Program-made: the position numbers and the translations under genes
Assembly: GCA_010909165.1 (NCBI GenBank)
Contig: VJWM01000240.1
Span: forward strand, 62,001 to 126,000
DNA: 64,000 nt
DNA from: Anthoceros angustus
Lineage: Eukaryota; Streptophyta; Anthocerotopsida; Anthocerotales; Anthocerotaceae
Direction: 5' to 3'
In this document: positions 54,212 to 64,000 of the stretch, piece by piece
Layout: the number at the start of each line of letters is the position of its first letter
How positions within the stretch are numbered: position 1 is the stretch's first letter
The notes under the pieces: generated by a model
Seen by the model: the letters and a program-made list of their open reading frames with translations, nothing else
Told to the model about the DNA's origin: nothing
The model's database searches: none

Positions 54212-56524
54212 ATGGCAACCCAGCGATTGAAGCGAGAACGGGAGGAATTTGAAGATGGCAGTTTCCCCGTGGGTTCCTTCTTCTCACCGCCAGCCCCCTC
54301 GAGCGACACAATCGCTTCCCCTTGTGATTGGAAGCGGTCGAGGATTCACACCGGTGTAGTTGCAAGGCAGAAGGAACTGCTGGGCGGGAGATGGGAGGGT
54401 TCTCCGCGGAACGTGCCGGGGAACCCGGTGCAGCTCAATTCGACTGTGGAGGAGCGTGGTGCGAAGCACACCATCCTGGTGGAGGCTTGTGGAAATGCTG
54501 GGGAGGCTGCTCTCCAGCTCAATTTTGTTGAGGAGGGAAAGTTGCAGCACGAAATGGAGCTGGTGGTGGAGAAGGAGGAGGAGGAGATGGAGGAGGACGG
54601 GGAGAAGTTCTTGTATCGGAAATCAGCGCAGGAGGAGGGAATGCTGTTGTATGAGGAGCTATTGCGGACAATTTTGCGTCGGTTTGTGCAATGTTCCAGA
54701 GCTTTTCTTGACGCTGTGGATAGGCCGGAAGCATTGGAGTCGGTTGACGTTGTGAATTGCGTGGTTCTTGAAATGCAAGCTGAGGTGAACAAGCACTCGG
54801 AGTGTCTGCTCAGTAGAATGTTGCAATTGCAGGCTAGGAAGGCAGAGGTGGAGAGGAAGAAAGTGCAGGAGATGCTCCAGGTTGAGGTTGCTAGGGTGGA
54901 GGAGATGAAGAGGCTGCGGGATGAGAGGGACTGGATGGAGAGGGAGAGGGATCGAATGGAGGAAGAGTTGGCAAAGATGGAGGTTGAGAAGGAGGGGCTG
55001 GAGGTGGAGAGGGATCGGATGGAGGAAGAGAGGGACAAGATGGAAGTTGAGAAGGAGAGGATGGCAGTTGAGGTAGGAAGGATGGAGGTGGAGGTGAGCA
55101 AGGCGGAAAATGAGAAAGAGAGGATGGAGGTTGAGAGGGATAGAATGGAGGTTGAGAAGGAGAAGATGGAAGGTGAGCGAGACCAGATGCAGGCGGAGAG
55201 GGACCAGACTCGGCGTGAGAGGGATGCGATGGAGGCTAAAGCTCGCAGCATCTACAAGCAGATGGAGGTGGAGAAGGGAATAGCAAGGGCGAAGTGGCTG
55301 GAGCTCAAGGCTGAGAGGGATGAGATGGAGGCTCTGTTGCCGAAGGTGAACGCCGAGATGATGCAAATCGAGGCTGACTTGGCTAGGAAGGAGGCTGAGA
55401 GGGTGCGCATGGAGGCCGAGCGTGACAGGTTGAAGGCTGAGAGAGACGAAATGGAAGCTCAGAGAGATCAGATGGGGGCCAAGGCGGATGAAATGGATCG
55501 AAGGATGGCTGTGCTGGGAGCATGGAAACGGGAGATGGAGGTTGAGTTGATACAGAATAAGGAAGAGATGGTTCAGATAAAGGCTGCTTTGGTCAAGGAG
55601 GAGGTTGGGATGGTGAGCATGCAGGCCGAGCGTGACAAAATGCAGGCTGAGATAGCCGAACTTTTAAGGAAGAGAGATGAGATGGCGGCTCTGAGGGATC
55701 AAATGGAAGCTGAGAAGGGGGAGATGGAGGCGTTGTTGAGGGGAATGAAGTCGGAGATGGATCAATTAATGGCTGCCTTGGTTGAGAAGGAGGCCGAGAG
55801 GGAGAAGATGCAGGTCGAGCGTGACAAACTGCAGGCTGAGAGAGACGAAATGGACGCGGAGAAAGAGGAGGTGGAGGGTGCGAGGGACCACCTGGAGAGT
55901 GAGATGGATCGGCTGGAGGTTGAGAGGGACAAGATGGAGGCAGAGAGAAACGAGATGGAGATACAGAAAAACAGGGCAGAGATCGAGAAAGAGAAGATAG
56001 AGCTTGCGAAAGTCAAGCTGGAGAGTGAGTGGCAGGCTGAGAGAGACCAGTTGAAAGCCGAGAAAGATCAGCTGGAGGAAGAGCGGGATCAGATGAAAGT
56101 GGAGTGCGATGAGGCGAACTCTGGCATGGACCGAATCAAGCAGCAAGAGATCGAGAGGATGAACAAGCTCCTGGGTCTCCTGGATGCCCTGAAGAACAAG
56201 CAAGAACTTCAAGAAGCAGCAGCAGCAGCAGAGCGTGCAAGGTTCGAGACGGAGAGAGCCCTCCTGGAAGCTTCAGTCCGTGACGCGGGCTTGGTTGCAG
56301 CAGCAGATCGTCTCAAACTCAAGACCGAGATAGCCAACATGAAAGCTGCAGCCCGTGACGAACTTTTATGCAAAATATGCTTCTGGAGGCCACGCAATGT
56401 CGTGCTGCTGTCCTGTTACCACGCCCAGTACTGCAGCGAATGCATCGACGCTCACCGTAAAACGAGCGGACTTTGTCCCAGCTGCAGTGCTCCCATCCAT
56501 GGATACGTTCCCTACAAAGTATGA
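54212..56524 (+). CDS. Long coiled-coil protein with C-terminal RING finger, copy 2
   Basis: An intronless frame of 770 residues starting MATQRLKREREEFEDG. The first 100 residues are mixed. From about residue 110 to 700 the protein is almost one continuous coiled coil made of variants of a seven-residue phrase (MEVERDKMEVE, MEAERDRLKAERDEMEAQ), extremely Glu/Met/Arg/Lys-rich. The final 51 residues form the same RING as the upstream paralogue: CKIC, LLSCYHAQYCSEC and CPSC, ending in YVPYKV. It is a presumed E3 ubiquitin ligase with a rod-like oligomerisation part; the cellular target is unknown. It differs from copy 1 mainly by a much longer coil, probably grown by repeat expansion. Confidence 0.8.
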   Translation: MATQRLKREREEFEDGSFPVGSFFSPPAPSSDTIASPCDWKRSRIHTGVVARQKELLGGRWEGSPRNVPGNPVQLNSTVEERGAKHTILVEACGNAGEAALQLNFVEEGKLQHEMELVVEKEEEEMEEDGEKFLYRKSAQEEGMLLYEELLRTILRRFVQCSRAFLDAVDRPEALESVDVVNCVVLEMQAEVNKHSECLLSRMLQLQARKAEVERKKVQEMLQVEVARVEEMKRLRDERDWMERERDRMEEELAKMEVEKEGLEVERDRMEEERDKMEVEKERMAVEVGRMEVEVSKAENEKERMEVERDRMEVEKEKMEGERDQMQAERDQTRRERDAMEAKARSIYKQMEVEKGIARAKWLELKAERDEMEALLPKVNAEMMQIEADLARKEAERVRMEAERDRLKAERDEMEAQRDQMGAKADEMDRRMAVLGAWKREMEVELIQNKEEMVQIKAALVKEEVGMVSMQAERDKMQAEIAELLRKRDEMAALRDQMEAEKGEMEALLRGMKSEMDQLMAALVEKEAEREKMQVERDKLQAERDEMDAEKEEVEGARDHLESEMDRLEVERDKMEAERNEMEIQKNRAEIEKEKIELAKVKLESEWQAERDQLKAEKDQLEEERDQMKVECDEANSGMDRIKQQEIERMNKLLGLLDALKNKQELQEAAAAAERARFETERALLEASVRDAGLVAAADRLKLKTEIANMKAAARDELLCKICFWRPRNVVLLSCYHAQYCSECIDAHRKTSGLCPSCSAPIHGYVPYKV

Positions 56525-58505
56525 TCGGGACATCAAGGTTGCAACATCGCAGCTTCTGGTTGAGCTTCTTGCAACATCGCCCAACAAATCTCGATTTGGA
56601 AAGTGGATGGCAGAGCCTGCAGCGACGTGAAGAGCATCGACTTCTTCCGTTGGATACATGCTTATACATATATGTTGATGTCGCCTGGGTCTGTGTGTTG
56701 GCACAAAATCCGGGCAGTAAAGTTGGGCTGTTTCCCAACTGTTTATACGCTCATGTCACGTGCTGGCTGGCGAGCTGCAGTTGCCAGCCAGTCGTTCTGT
56801 GTTCAGATGTGGTAAGGACTCCTTATTACACACTACCTTACATGTATGTATGTAGGCGGATCATGGGTTCAGGATGTGAGCTGCCCCTTCCCTCCTGTTT
56901 CTGTTGCGCCTTGAAATTCACAAGACAAGCACACTCCTGTCCCATCTCAGCCACTCTACTGTTTACAGCCAAGTCACTTTGAGACATGTGGTTGAAGGTA
57001 TTAAGACAGTACGTGATTCCCACGGACGATGCATTCCCGTCTTCCTCGCTTTCCGTTCCGACCGGTATTCATTTTTGGTCATGGTTATGTAAGGTCAGTG
57101 AAGCTAATAATGGACTCCTCTCGTTGAAGGTGAGTCCTGTTCTCCTGGAATTGGCTGGGTCACGAGGTCAGAATCCTGGTGATTGCCAGCTCTTTCCTTT
57201 CCTGTGTAGGTAGCTAATCCTTTGATGCAGTTGAACATGTCATCTTTTTTTCACTGTCGTCATTTCTTCCGTTCATGGCTGTTCCCTCACGTCTGAAGTC
57301 ACACGTGGATTTCCACCAGGTTTTGGGTCTGTGTTGCTCATCAAAATTGATTCTGTTCGGCTGCATCAGTCCATTCTCGTCTTGGTGTGTCTCCTGAAAG
57401 TCCAAGTTGCAAACTTGAGCGAGGGACATTGTTGATGCCGCTGTACTTCCTGTGCAGAGAACGAGAGAGAATCGCAGGGAACGTTCCAATCAAATGGAGT
57501 TTTCATAACAGTAGATGAACACTGTTTGTGCTTGCACAGAGTACTAATAGTCCGCCATTTCCAGGGTGAATCCAGGCGGTCCCAACGGAGACCATCGCAC
57601 CTGTAGCAGAACCTTGTGCCTTGAGACAGTGGGCGTGGATGCTCCAAGAGAGTGAGATGCCTGAAGGGGAAATCGTTTTCAACATGGATGTTTGAGACTC
57701 TGTGTTGTCCTTCCAGTTCACGGTGTGAGTATGGTCGGTCTGCTTCCCCGACACCGTCGGATCGAGGGATTCCGATTGGGTCGAAGTTGTGGGCAATCTA
57801 GATTATGGTGATCTTCGTGACCATACAGAGCAGCTATTTCCAAACAACCACACAGGTGACAAGCTCTGCCGAGGGGGCCGCAGCTGAAGCAGATCTGCCT
57901 TTTCATTGGCTGGCCGCTGGAAGATGGCCCACAGGACCCTCGGATGAGTTGGTGACCAGATAGAGCAGATAGGAAAACAGAACTGCTTCCTCATGTGGGC
58001 TTGAAGCTGTCGGCCAGTGGCCAGTCAGGAGACAGTTGTAAACCCCAGAGTCAGAGTGATGCTAGAAGCCAGAATTGTTCTATCCACAATGGAACTTCCG
58101 TCCTCACTCAATTCATTGCACTTCTGAAATTGTGGAGAGCACACAAAGTGAGGCCCACTGGCTACAAGAGAGACAAAATTGCACAGGAGAAGAAAGGAGG
58201 GAAAGGCAGTTGGAGCAATTAAGGATCTTGGTAGGTTACAAAATCTCAACAAGCAGATTAAGATTCACGACTGAACTGAAGTTTTTTCCTTTCGACAAGT
58301 AGATGCCTGGCGCCGTGATGTGGGCCTTTCACGGTATCTACATGCAGCTGAGAGACACCAAGCAGCAGCCAGCGGCCCTTACAGCATCTTGTCCCACAGT
58401 CATTTTTGTCAACGGCAGCAGAGCACACGACATGGTGAAACGCCGCGAGGTGTACAGCATCTACAATGAGCCAGATTGGTCGGGCCAGAGCAATGGTAAA
58501 TCACT
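56525..58505. other. Intergenic stretch without a recognised gene
   Basis: Begins with the 3' flank of the RING gene. Short frames around 57700-58000 on the minus strand include a Cys-containing stretch (CFSCGPLGRACHLCG) that is not a convincing zinc knuckle. The plus-strand frame at 58303-58602 overlaps the 3' end of LHCB4 on the other strand and is not taken as a gene. Confidence 0.35.
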
Positions 58506-59557
58506 TCACTTGGAGAAGGTGTCAAAGATGGTGGTGTGGAGAGGGTCACTTAGGTGCGTCGCCCAGTTGTCTAGCGGCCCGGTTCCGGTGGCAGCAGCTT
58601 GAACGGCAAATCCTAGCGCGGACACCATAGCCAACCTGGCATGCTTGATCTCCGCCAGCTTCAGAACCTCTTTCTTCTCGGGATCGGCAGCCAAGCCGAG
58701 CGGGTCGAAGTACTTGCCTCCCGGGTAGAGACGCTTTTCGCTGTCCAGCTCCGCATTCCTCTGGAACTCAATGTAGCCGATGACCAGAACCTCGATCCAA
58801 ACCAGTGCCGTGATGGAGAAGGGAAGGGGAAGGCCGAAGTAGGAGGAGCCGTCATCCAGCTCAACCTGCAGCGCAAGGAAACATTAATTCCAGATCAGTC
58901 AGCTCCACCCTCTCATGCCAGGGTTTAGGTCAGTCTCAGAGTTTATCACGCAAGGTTCCAGAAGCTTCTGGAAGCAGTGTTAGGCAATGCCATGGGAGTG
59001 AGAAAGAGTGTTACCTTTCCGGCATCCTGCCATGTCACTCCGGTGAAAGCCTCCACAGAGAGAGCTCCGAGGACAGCGAGCATGGCCCATCGGCCGTGGA
59101 TGAGCTCGCACTCCCTAAATCTTTGCAGGCCGAAGACCTCGCTGTAGGGTTGGAAGGGAGTAGGGTTGATGTCGGCCTTCTTGTCGAGGCGGGAGCCAAT
59201 TACATCTCCGGCCTGGTTCTTGGCCAGGTTCTGATTCAAGGAGTCCAGCTCGAATTGGAGGTATTCCGGGGGCTTGCCGAGGGAGAGCGGGTCGAAGCCG
59301 TAGTCGCCGACCAGGGAGCCATCGAGCCAGGAGGGAGCCTTGGCGCCGGGGAACCAGAGCGGGCGGTCGGAAGAGCCCTTGGACGACGCCTTCTTGGCCG
59401 CGGGCTTCACCTTCTTGGTGCCGCCGAAGCGGGCGGAGAAGCGGGAGCCATTGGAGGTGCCGAAAGCCCGGCACGCCGCGGCCTCCAGCGAGCCCAGCTC
59501 CCGCCCGGCGCAGAAGGGCGACGCCAGGGACGCGGCGGCGAGAGTGGAGGCCGCCAT
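58506..59557 (-). CDS. LHCB4: Photosystem II minor antenna CP29 (two exons)
   Basis: Exons 59557-59015 and 58865-58506, joined in phase through a 149-bp GT-AG intron, encode 300 residues (family about 285-290). An Ala/Ser-rich transit peptide ([15 protein letters not shown]) leads into a basic stromal N-terminal domain characteristic of CP29 ([15 protein letters not shown]), then [20 protein letters not shown]. Three membrane helices carry chlorophyll ligands: [37 protein letters not shown] and [18 protein letters not shown], followed by the amphipathic end [18 protein letters not shown]. The long insert [17 protein letters not shown] identifies Lhcb4 among Lhc proteins. CP29 links LHCII trimers to the photosystem II core and takes part in state transitions and photoprotection. 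Confidence 0.96.
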
Positions 59558-60440
59558 AGCCAGCCAAGAACGAGAGCTGCAGCGCGCGGGAAGATGCGCT
59601 TCCTTCGGTGTGTGTTGCTTCGCTGCGGACGCAGATGGAGTGGAAGTGTGGAGTTGCTCGGGAGAAGGAGACCTCCGGCCTCGCCCTCGCTACCCTCAAC
59701 GGATAGGGTAGCCGAGCCCTGTGATTGGAGCGCGTCCGGCCGAACCAACGCTGCCATTGGCTGCCTCAATCCAATGCCGATGCTATTGCCGCCGTGAAAT
59801 ATAACGTTGCACACGATTATCTCTCGCTCCATGTGTGTGCTGAATATAACCACTCTCATTATCAGCACTAAATCCCTCCGCCTCGTTTGGTCTCAGAACA
59901 AAGTTCACGCTTTCACTCTTTTTGGAAGCCGGCAAACGAAAACGATGAGCATCCCGTCTAGGAGTGTGTGGTAGGAGTGCAATGTGCTGGAAATGAGAAG
60001 AAGAAGAACGAAAGAAACAACCGCCAGCTTGATACTCAAGCTCGGTCTTGTGAACTTCTCTTCAGGCACTGAAAGTACTCGTCAATGAACGCCAGAATTG
60101 GTTACAATCGGAACGCAATTGTTTTGATTACTATCTACGCGGAGCCAGAGTATTGAGGCAATGAAAAACATGGCCTCCATAGCATGGATTCGAGACTCCA
60201 AATCCTAGCTTCCTTGTTGATTCAAGTTCCAATCACCCTGCAGTGCCCTAATGTATGCAGTACTCCGTGTTTGTTGTGGGGTTGGCTCTGGTGGTTATGT
60301 ATGGTGGAATTAGATAAACGACGTCACCTCCATCTTGAAGCCTTTGGAGGCAATGATGTTGAGAGAACATGTACAGGTACAGTGTGCAGGGCAAACAATC
60401 CCAGCATTCGTTTATTTTTTTCATTTCTCGTTGCTCGATC
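59558..60440. promoter_or_regulatory. LHCB4 upstream region
   Basis: Presumed promoter and leader of LHCB4 on the minus strand. The minus strand contains a GATAA core ('gctgataatgagag', about 59850-59865), the I-box type seen in light-regulated plant promoters, but this short match could be chance. The farther part to 60440 is without a gene. Confidence 0.3.
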
Positions 60441-61751
60441 TACAATGTAGGCTGATGATGCTGTGAGCAACAAGGCCTGCGTCGGGAAGTTTCTGATGAG
60501 ATCGGGGATCTGGAGGTTCCTGTTGCCCATGCTCCTTCTGCTACTGCTGTGCTCAAGGCTAGGTTTCTCTGCCGCTTTCCGAGCCTCGGCAGTCTAGTAC
60601 TCTATTTTCTCAGCTCTGTTTCTCTGATCTACCTACGTGCCTGATGCTGTGAAGGATCAAGACCTAGTTCAGGTTGCAGTGAAAAGCTGCACTGAGATCG
60701 GGAACCTCGTGGCTCGCACTACCTGAAATCCTACTCCTCTCCTGCATCTGGTGCACCCAAGCTAAGCTTCTCTGCTTCCTGCGCCAAAGCAGCAACATGT
60801 TCCCCCGGTTGTGCTGGAGATGCAACAGGATCTGCAGGATCTGCAGCTGCGGTGATGAGTTCTTGCTGCTGATGAACGTGGCCGAGTGCAGGCGGCTCCG
60901 ACTGAGCTCTGCTGCGGCAGTGTCTCCTCCTTCCGCCTACACAGTGAAGGCCGTGGCGGCCGGCGTGACAGGGAATCGGCTCTACCTCGGCGGCTTCCAT
61001 GGCGGCAGGTAGGTCAGGGTTTGCAGAAGCGAAGGCAACAAGCCAGGCCCGCAGCGCCGCGGTATGGAAGCCGCGAGAAGCGTCTCTGCCGAGGATGGAG
61101 CGTGGCAGGTGGTGCGCGCGGCGGCGGCCATGGCCGTGCTGAGAGCGAGGTCTCAGGATGTGGCCATGGCTATGGCTGTGGCTGTGTGCGTGGTGTCGGC
61201 CGCAGTGCGTGCTGCGAGGATGCGGGTGAGGATGGTGGATTCCGGGAGGCGGAACTGCCGCACCGACTGTCGAGGACACCATCTTCAAAGGTGAGGGATC
61301 TGGAGCTTCCAGAGAGGTGTGAGGATAAAAGTTCAGATCTGCTGGCTCGCTGATTCTCCGGGAGCTGTGAGGACAGATGTTCAGATCTGCTGGCTTGCGG
61401 GCTCCGCTCGCGTAGCGCAGGGTCTGCAGCTTTGTTCTGCACGGCTAGGGTGTGGCTGCGGCCGAGGTGACGCCGAGATGGACCTGCAAATTTCGTTGCC
61501 CTGGTATCTGTCTTCCTTGTCGCACGGGAGACGGTTCTCGTCGGAAGAATGTCTGCAGACTCTCGCAGGATGCCTCTTGTACTGCAAGAACGACGCGTTG
61601 CGTGCCGTGGACGCCAAGTTCCACCGCCACGTTCTTCACTACCGACACCAGGCAGGTTCCCGATTTATTATTATTCCCCTTTGCGTTGATGTTACATTTC
61701 GTTAAACGTCGTGTTAAGCTTCTCTGGTGCACACCTAATTAGGATTGATGT
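60441..61751. other. GC-rich stretch with a local duplication and unclear frames
   Basis: A block of about 130 bp near 60455-60590 ('gatgctgtga', 'gagatcgggg', 'ctgctgtgctcaaggctagg') recurs in altered form at about 60642-60785. Overlapping open frames between 60731 and 61442 on both strands (His/Pro-rich on the minus strand, Ala/Val-rich on the plus strand) cannot be ranked without transcripts. A plus-strand segment at 61478-61651 reads MDLQISLPWYLSSLSHGRRF then CLQTLAGCLLYCKNDAL and looks coding, possibly one exon of an unidentified gene. Confidence 0.35.
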
Positions 61752-62255
61752 TCAGGACCTGTGATGACCCGCAGATTTGAGGGACATGCAAACCAGGCAC
61801 TGCGTTCGGCCCTCTCCCCGTCGAATCTCCCGCAGTTGATCGCGCAAGCTCTCCAGCTCCGCCTCCCTCGACTCCCGGGTCCGGAGCAGCTCGACGCTGA
61901 GATCGTCCAAGTTTCTCATTGCCCCTCGCAGCAGGCCCATGATGCGGGAAGCAAGTTCCGAGACGTTAACGCGCGGGTTGAAGACGTCGGCGCCGGCTGC
62001 CTGGGCCTCCAGCTCCTCCACGCTTCTCCAATCGGCGAGTGGCGGCAGCGGCGGCCTGTGCGGTCGTTCTATCTGCCGACGCCAGACATGTGGCGAAACA
62101 GAGAGGGTGGAGGCGTGGGGATCTTCGTCGGCATCGGCGCCAGCTAGGTCCTCAACATTTGCCTCAATACTTATGTGCCCGGATTGAGCTTCGTCATTCT
62201 CAGGTGAGAGCCCGGATGTGCCAGCTTCCCCCTGAGGCGGAGGATTGTTCTCCAT
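61752..62255 (-). CDS. Hypothetical protein with C-terminal coiled coil
   Basis: An open frame of 167 residues from the ATG at 62255 (MENNPPPQGEAGTSG); an in-frame ATG at 62420 would add 55 residues. The N-terminal part is acidic and Pro/Gly-rich. The middle has a Pro/Trp stretch (RRQIERPHRPPLPPLADWRS). The last 70 residues are helical with a coiled-coil pattern (SELASRIMGLLRGAMRNLDD, then ESREAELESLRDQLREIRR). No family is recognised. Coding-like composition across the whole frame supports a real gene, but no homology proves it, and the last residues may lie in an intron. Confidence 0.4.
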   Translation of the reverse strand: MENNPPPQGEAGTSGLSPENDEAQSGHISIEANVEDLAGADADEDPHASTLSVSPHVWRRQIERPHRPPLPPLADWRSVEELEAQAAGADVFNPRVNVSELASRIMGLLRGAMRNLDDLSVELLRTRESREAELESLRDQLREIRRGEGRTQCLVCMSLKSAGHHRS

Positions 62256-62908
62256 GGTGTCCTCCCCTGGTGCGGGAAGTCTCAGCTTCCTGATCGTGGG
62301 ACGCTTTGCCCAACTGGTACAACGCATTCTTGAATCCGATGGGCCCTCTGTGAAAGTGTGATAATTGTTTGCCTTCCAGGTTGCATGATATAGCTTGGTG
62401 TTTGCGAAACCGTTTCCCATCACGGCGGCTTCGTTTTCATGTTTCTGATATCATCAATCGCCAACGGGCTGCGGCTCGAATCGATCGGTTCATGAGCTTC
62501 CGCACCAGCTTTCACAACAGCTCCAGCGTTTTCTGGGCGGTCAGCTCGATCAGTTTGGACACATCGTACGGACTCCCAGAGGACGGTTGGGATTCCAGCA
62601 GTCATTGTGATGACCTGGAGAGGATCACCATACCACCGTGGACCCGGAGAATTTGAGAAATTGGACGACTGGAGAAATATTCCAACATATGGCCCACATT
62701 TACCTATCAGGAATCGAGATTTCACACACTGGAAAGCTCCAAAATAGAAAAAGGTTTTCACATAATGGTTGCGTGTTCTATTAGTAAAACGTTCTGTATC
62801 CAAAAAATGTAAAATATATATACTAAAAGACTACCAATTGACACACATATAACTTGATTTCTCAGATCAGCCTCTGCATAAGCCAAAAAATGAGATCATT
62901 ATCATATC
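62256..62908. other. Intergenic, turning AT-rich
   Basis: GC-neutral to about 62700, then strongly AT-rich. No gene is supported. Confidence 0.35.
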
Positions 62909-63403
62909 TTAAATAAGCCACGGCATAGGACAAGAGTCCATTGGATTATCCTCATTTGGAAAATATTTATATGTAAAAACACATAAGGTTGAAGCGTACT
63001 TTCCTTCCAATCTATAGGGACAAAGTTCAATCATCAATTCATATCTTATATATCGTAAACATTCATAACATGCAGCTTTGGCCCTCATAGTTAGTGGAAA
63101 CTCTGCATTTCGGAATACTTCTTCTTGTAGTAGTGGTAAACAGTGAGCAGTGATGAGAAGGTCAGGTAATTGCATAGAATAATAAATGGGAGGCCATACA
63201 TTTCCTGCCAATTTAAGAGCTTTATTTGTTAATATCATCAATTTGTCTCGCTGTAAACTTGAAGGAGGTTCACCACATTCATGTGCTCTATATGAACCTC
63301 TATAGTGAGTCGGGTCTAGAAGATCAATAGCATCAACAATCACTGAATTATTTAAGATTAAATTTAAATATAAAATTCCACGTAGTATTGAAATAAATAA
63401 CAT
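62909..63403 (-). CDS. Orphan AT-rich intronless ORF
   Basis: An ATG at 63403 opens 164 codons (MLFISILRGILYLNLILNN). The protein has a hydrophobic N-terminus, a Cys/His-containing patch (HYRGSYRAHECGEPPSSLQ) and a Leu/Tyr/Cys-rich second half (AKAACYECLRYIRYELMIEL). I recognise no family. In such AT-rich DNA an open frame of this length with a varied, soluble-looking composition is not expected by chance, so it may be a real but unusual gene. Like the RING-H2 frame at 9055-9561 it is intronless, AT-rich and isolated, which could mean foreign DNA. Confidence 0.4.
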   Translation of the reverse strand: MLFISILRGILYLNLILNNSVIVDAIDLLDPTHYRGSYRAHECGEPPSSLQRDKLMILTNKALKLAGNVWPPIYYSMQLPDLLITAHCLPLLQEEVFRNAEFPLTMRAKAACYECLRYIRYELMIELCPYRLEGKYASTLCVFTYKYFPNEDNPMDSCPMPWLI

Positions 63404-64000
63404 GCTTGAACTCTTGAAGATATGAAAGCAAGAAAAAATAGCATTTGATGGATATCACCAAATGTTAAATGTCTTGTGCCTACTGTTCAACCACCTCACC
63501 ATTTTTTGCTATTAGTGTATATGAAATTCAACGTATAAAACATCTAATTTGCAACTATATTTAATTTGCTAAATTTTTATATTAAAATATTAATTTTTAA
63601 CATCGTATTGACTTATTAGAACTACATTTTTTTTTGAGATACTCATACTATTAAATATAAAAGAATATAAATAATGGAATCTTTTATTGCTTATAGTTTC
63701 TAGAAACATCTACTTATTAATTTAATATTATGTTTATAGAGCCTGCTTCTTTATCACTTCACATGTGTGGGTGCTGATCAAAAGGTAGCTAACTACACAA
63801 AATAGGTTAGTTCCCATTTTCTTTGTAATTGTTTATGGAGGATAAGCAAGTTTGACCTTAGGATAGAGTGCTGCTCATAAAGGGAGAACGGAAATGGAAC
63901 GGAAATCACGGATCCAATTTCCAAGTGTAATGGAACAGAAATCACGGATGTGTGCCTTAGTGATATGTGATGGCCACAACCTTTGTAGATCACGGATGTG
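63404..64000. other. AT-rich window edge
   Basis: Mostly A/T. Near the end 'aaatcacggat' recurs at about 63903, 63941 and 63990 within a loose repeat ('aatggaacggaaatcacgga', 'aatggaacagaaatcacgga'). No gene is seen. Confidence 0.4.

Noticed and set aside
57718-57906. Possible CCHC zinc knuckle of a gag protein
   Set aside because: The Cys/His spacing does not match CX2CX4HX4C, and no gag-like context surrounds it.
58303-58602. A 99-codon plus-strand frame at the 3' end of LHCB4
   Set aside because: It overlaps LHCB4 coding sequence on the other strand and has no features of a protein family.
60731-61288. His/Pro-rich minus-strand frame of 185 codons
   Set aside because: Competing frames of similar quality exist on both strands, there is no recognisable domain, and the His run comes from a GC-rich 'atggcc/atggct' repeat.

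Overview
The window is nuclear DNA from a land plant. It encodes a nuclear photosystem II antenna protein (CP29) with a plastid transit region, a plant-type Golgi methyltransferase, a PLS-type PPR pseudogene and a plant complex I subunit, and coding exons are interrupted by GT-AG introns. Introns are short (about 77-310 bp, mostly 80-150), two large genes (LCB1-like and the methyltransferase) show no introns in their coding regions, and genic GC is high while intergenic GC is low. This fits a compact-intron, non-angiosperm plant such as a lycophyte of the Selaginella type, but that placement is inference and the sequence alone does not settle it.

Layout. 1-8.7 kb: decayed, G+A-rich LTR-retrotransposon sequence with an internal duplication, CA-rich interspersed repeats, minisatellites and one unrecognised two-part ORF. 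8.7-10.9 kb: an AT-rich island with an isolated RING-H2 ORF and a large inverted repeat. 11.5-15.8 kb: two minus-strand genes, a PMT24-27-like Golgi methyltransferase and serine palmitoyltransferase subunit LCB1. 16-21.5 kb: decayed sequence, including two displaced fragments of ELP1, a MITE and retroelement scraps. 21.7-26.2 kb: the five-exon ELP1 gene (Elongator), facing a convergent complex I ESSS subunit gene (26.6-26.9 kb). 27-30 kb: a retroelement fragment, a tRNA-Arg-like relic and an F-box gene. 30.7-35.2 kb: an RS/basic nuclear-type protein, a plastid DnaJ-type zinc-finger protein (minus strand, four exons) and Mediator subunit MED6 (five exons). 35.3-37.5 kb: a PPR pseudogene ending in a palindrome, and a decayed NC2-beta/Dr1 gene. 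37.8-41 kb: a second MITE copy and AT-rich sequence. 41.1-51 kb: a retroelement graveyard with tandem arrays (550, 68 and 47 bp periods), two near-identical LTR-like blocks, a plastid trnN relic and reverse-transcriptase-element debris. 52-56.5 kb: two neighbouring paralogues encoding long coiled coils with a C-terminal RING. 58.5-59.6 kb: LHCB4 (CP29). 60-64 kb: poorly recognised sequence, a possible coiled-coil protein and an AT-rich orphan ORF at the edge.

The recognised genes are mostly single-copy housekeeping functions with no shared pathway: sphingolipid synthesis, wall/Golgi methylation, tRNA modification, Mediator, respiration and light harvesting. I found no gene cluster that looks like a new system. 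The most informative oddities are decayed or duplicated pieces of real genes (ELP1, NC2-beta, PPR, plastid trnN), the tandem coiled-coil RING pair, and AT-rich islands holding isolated intronless ORFs.
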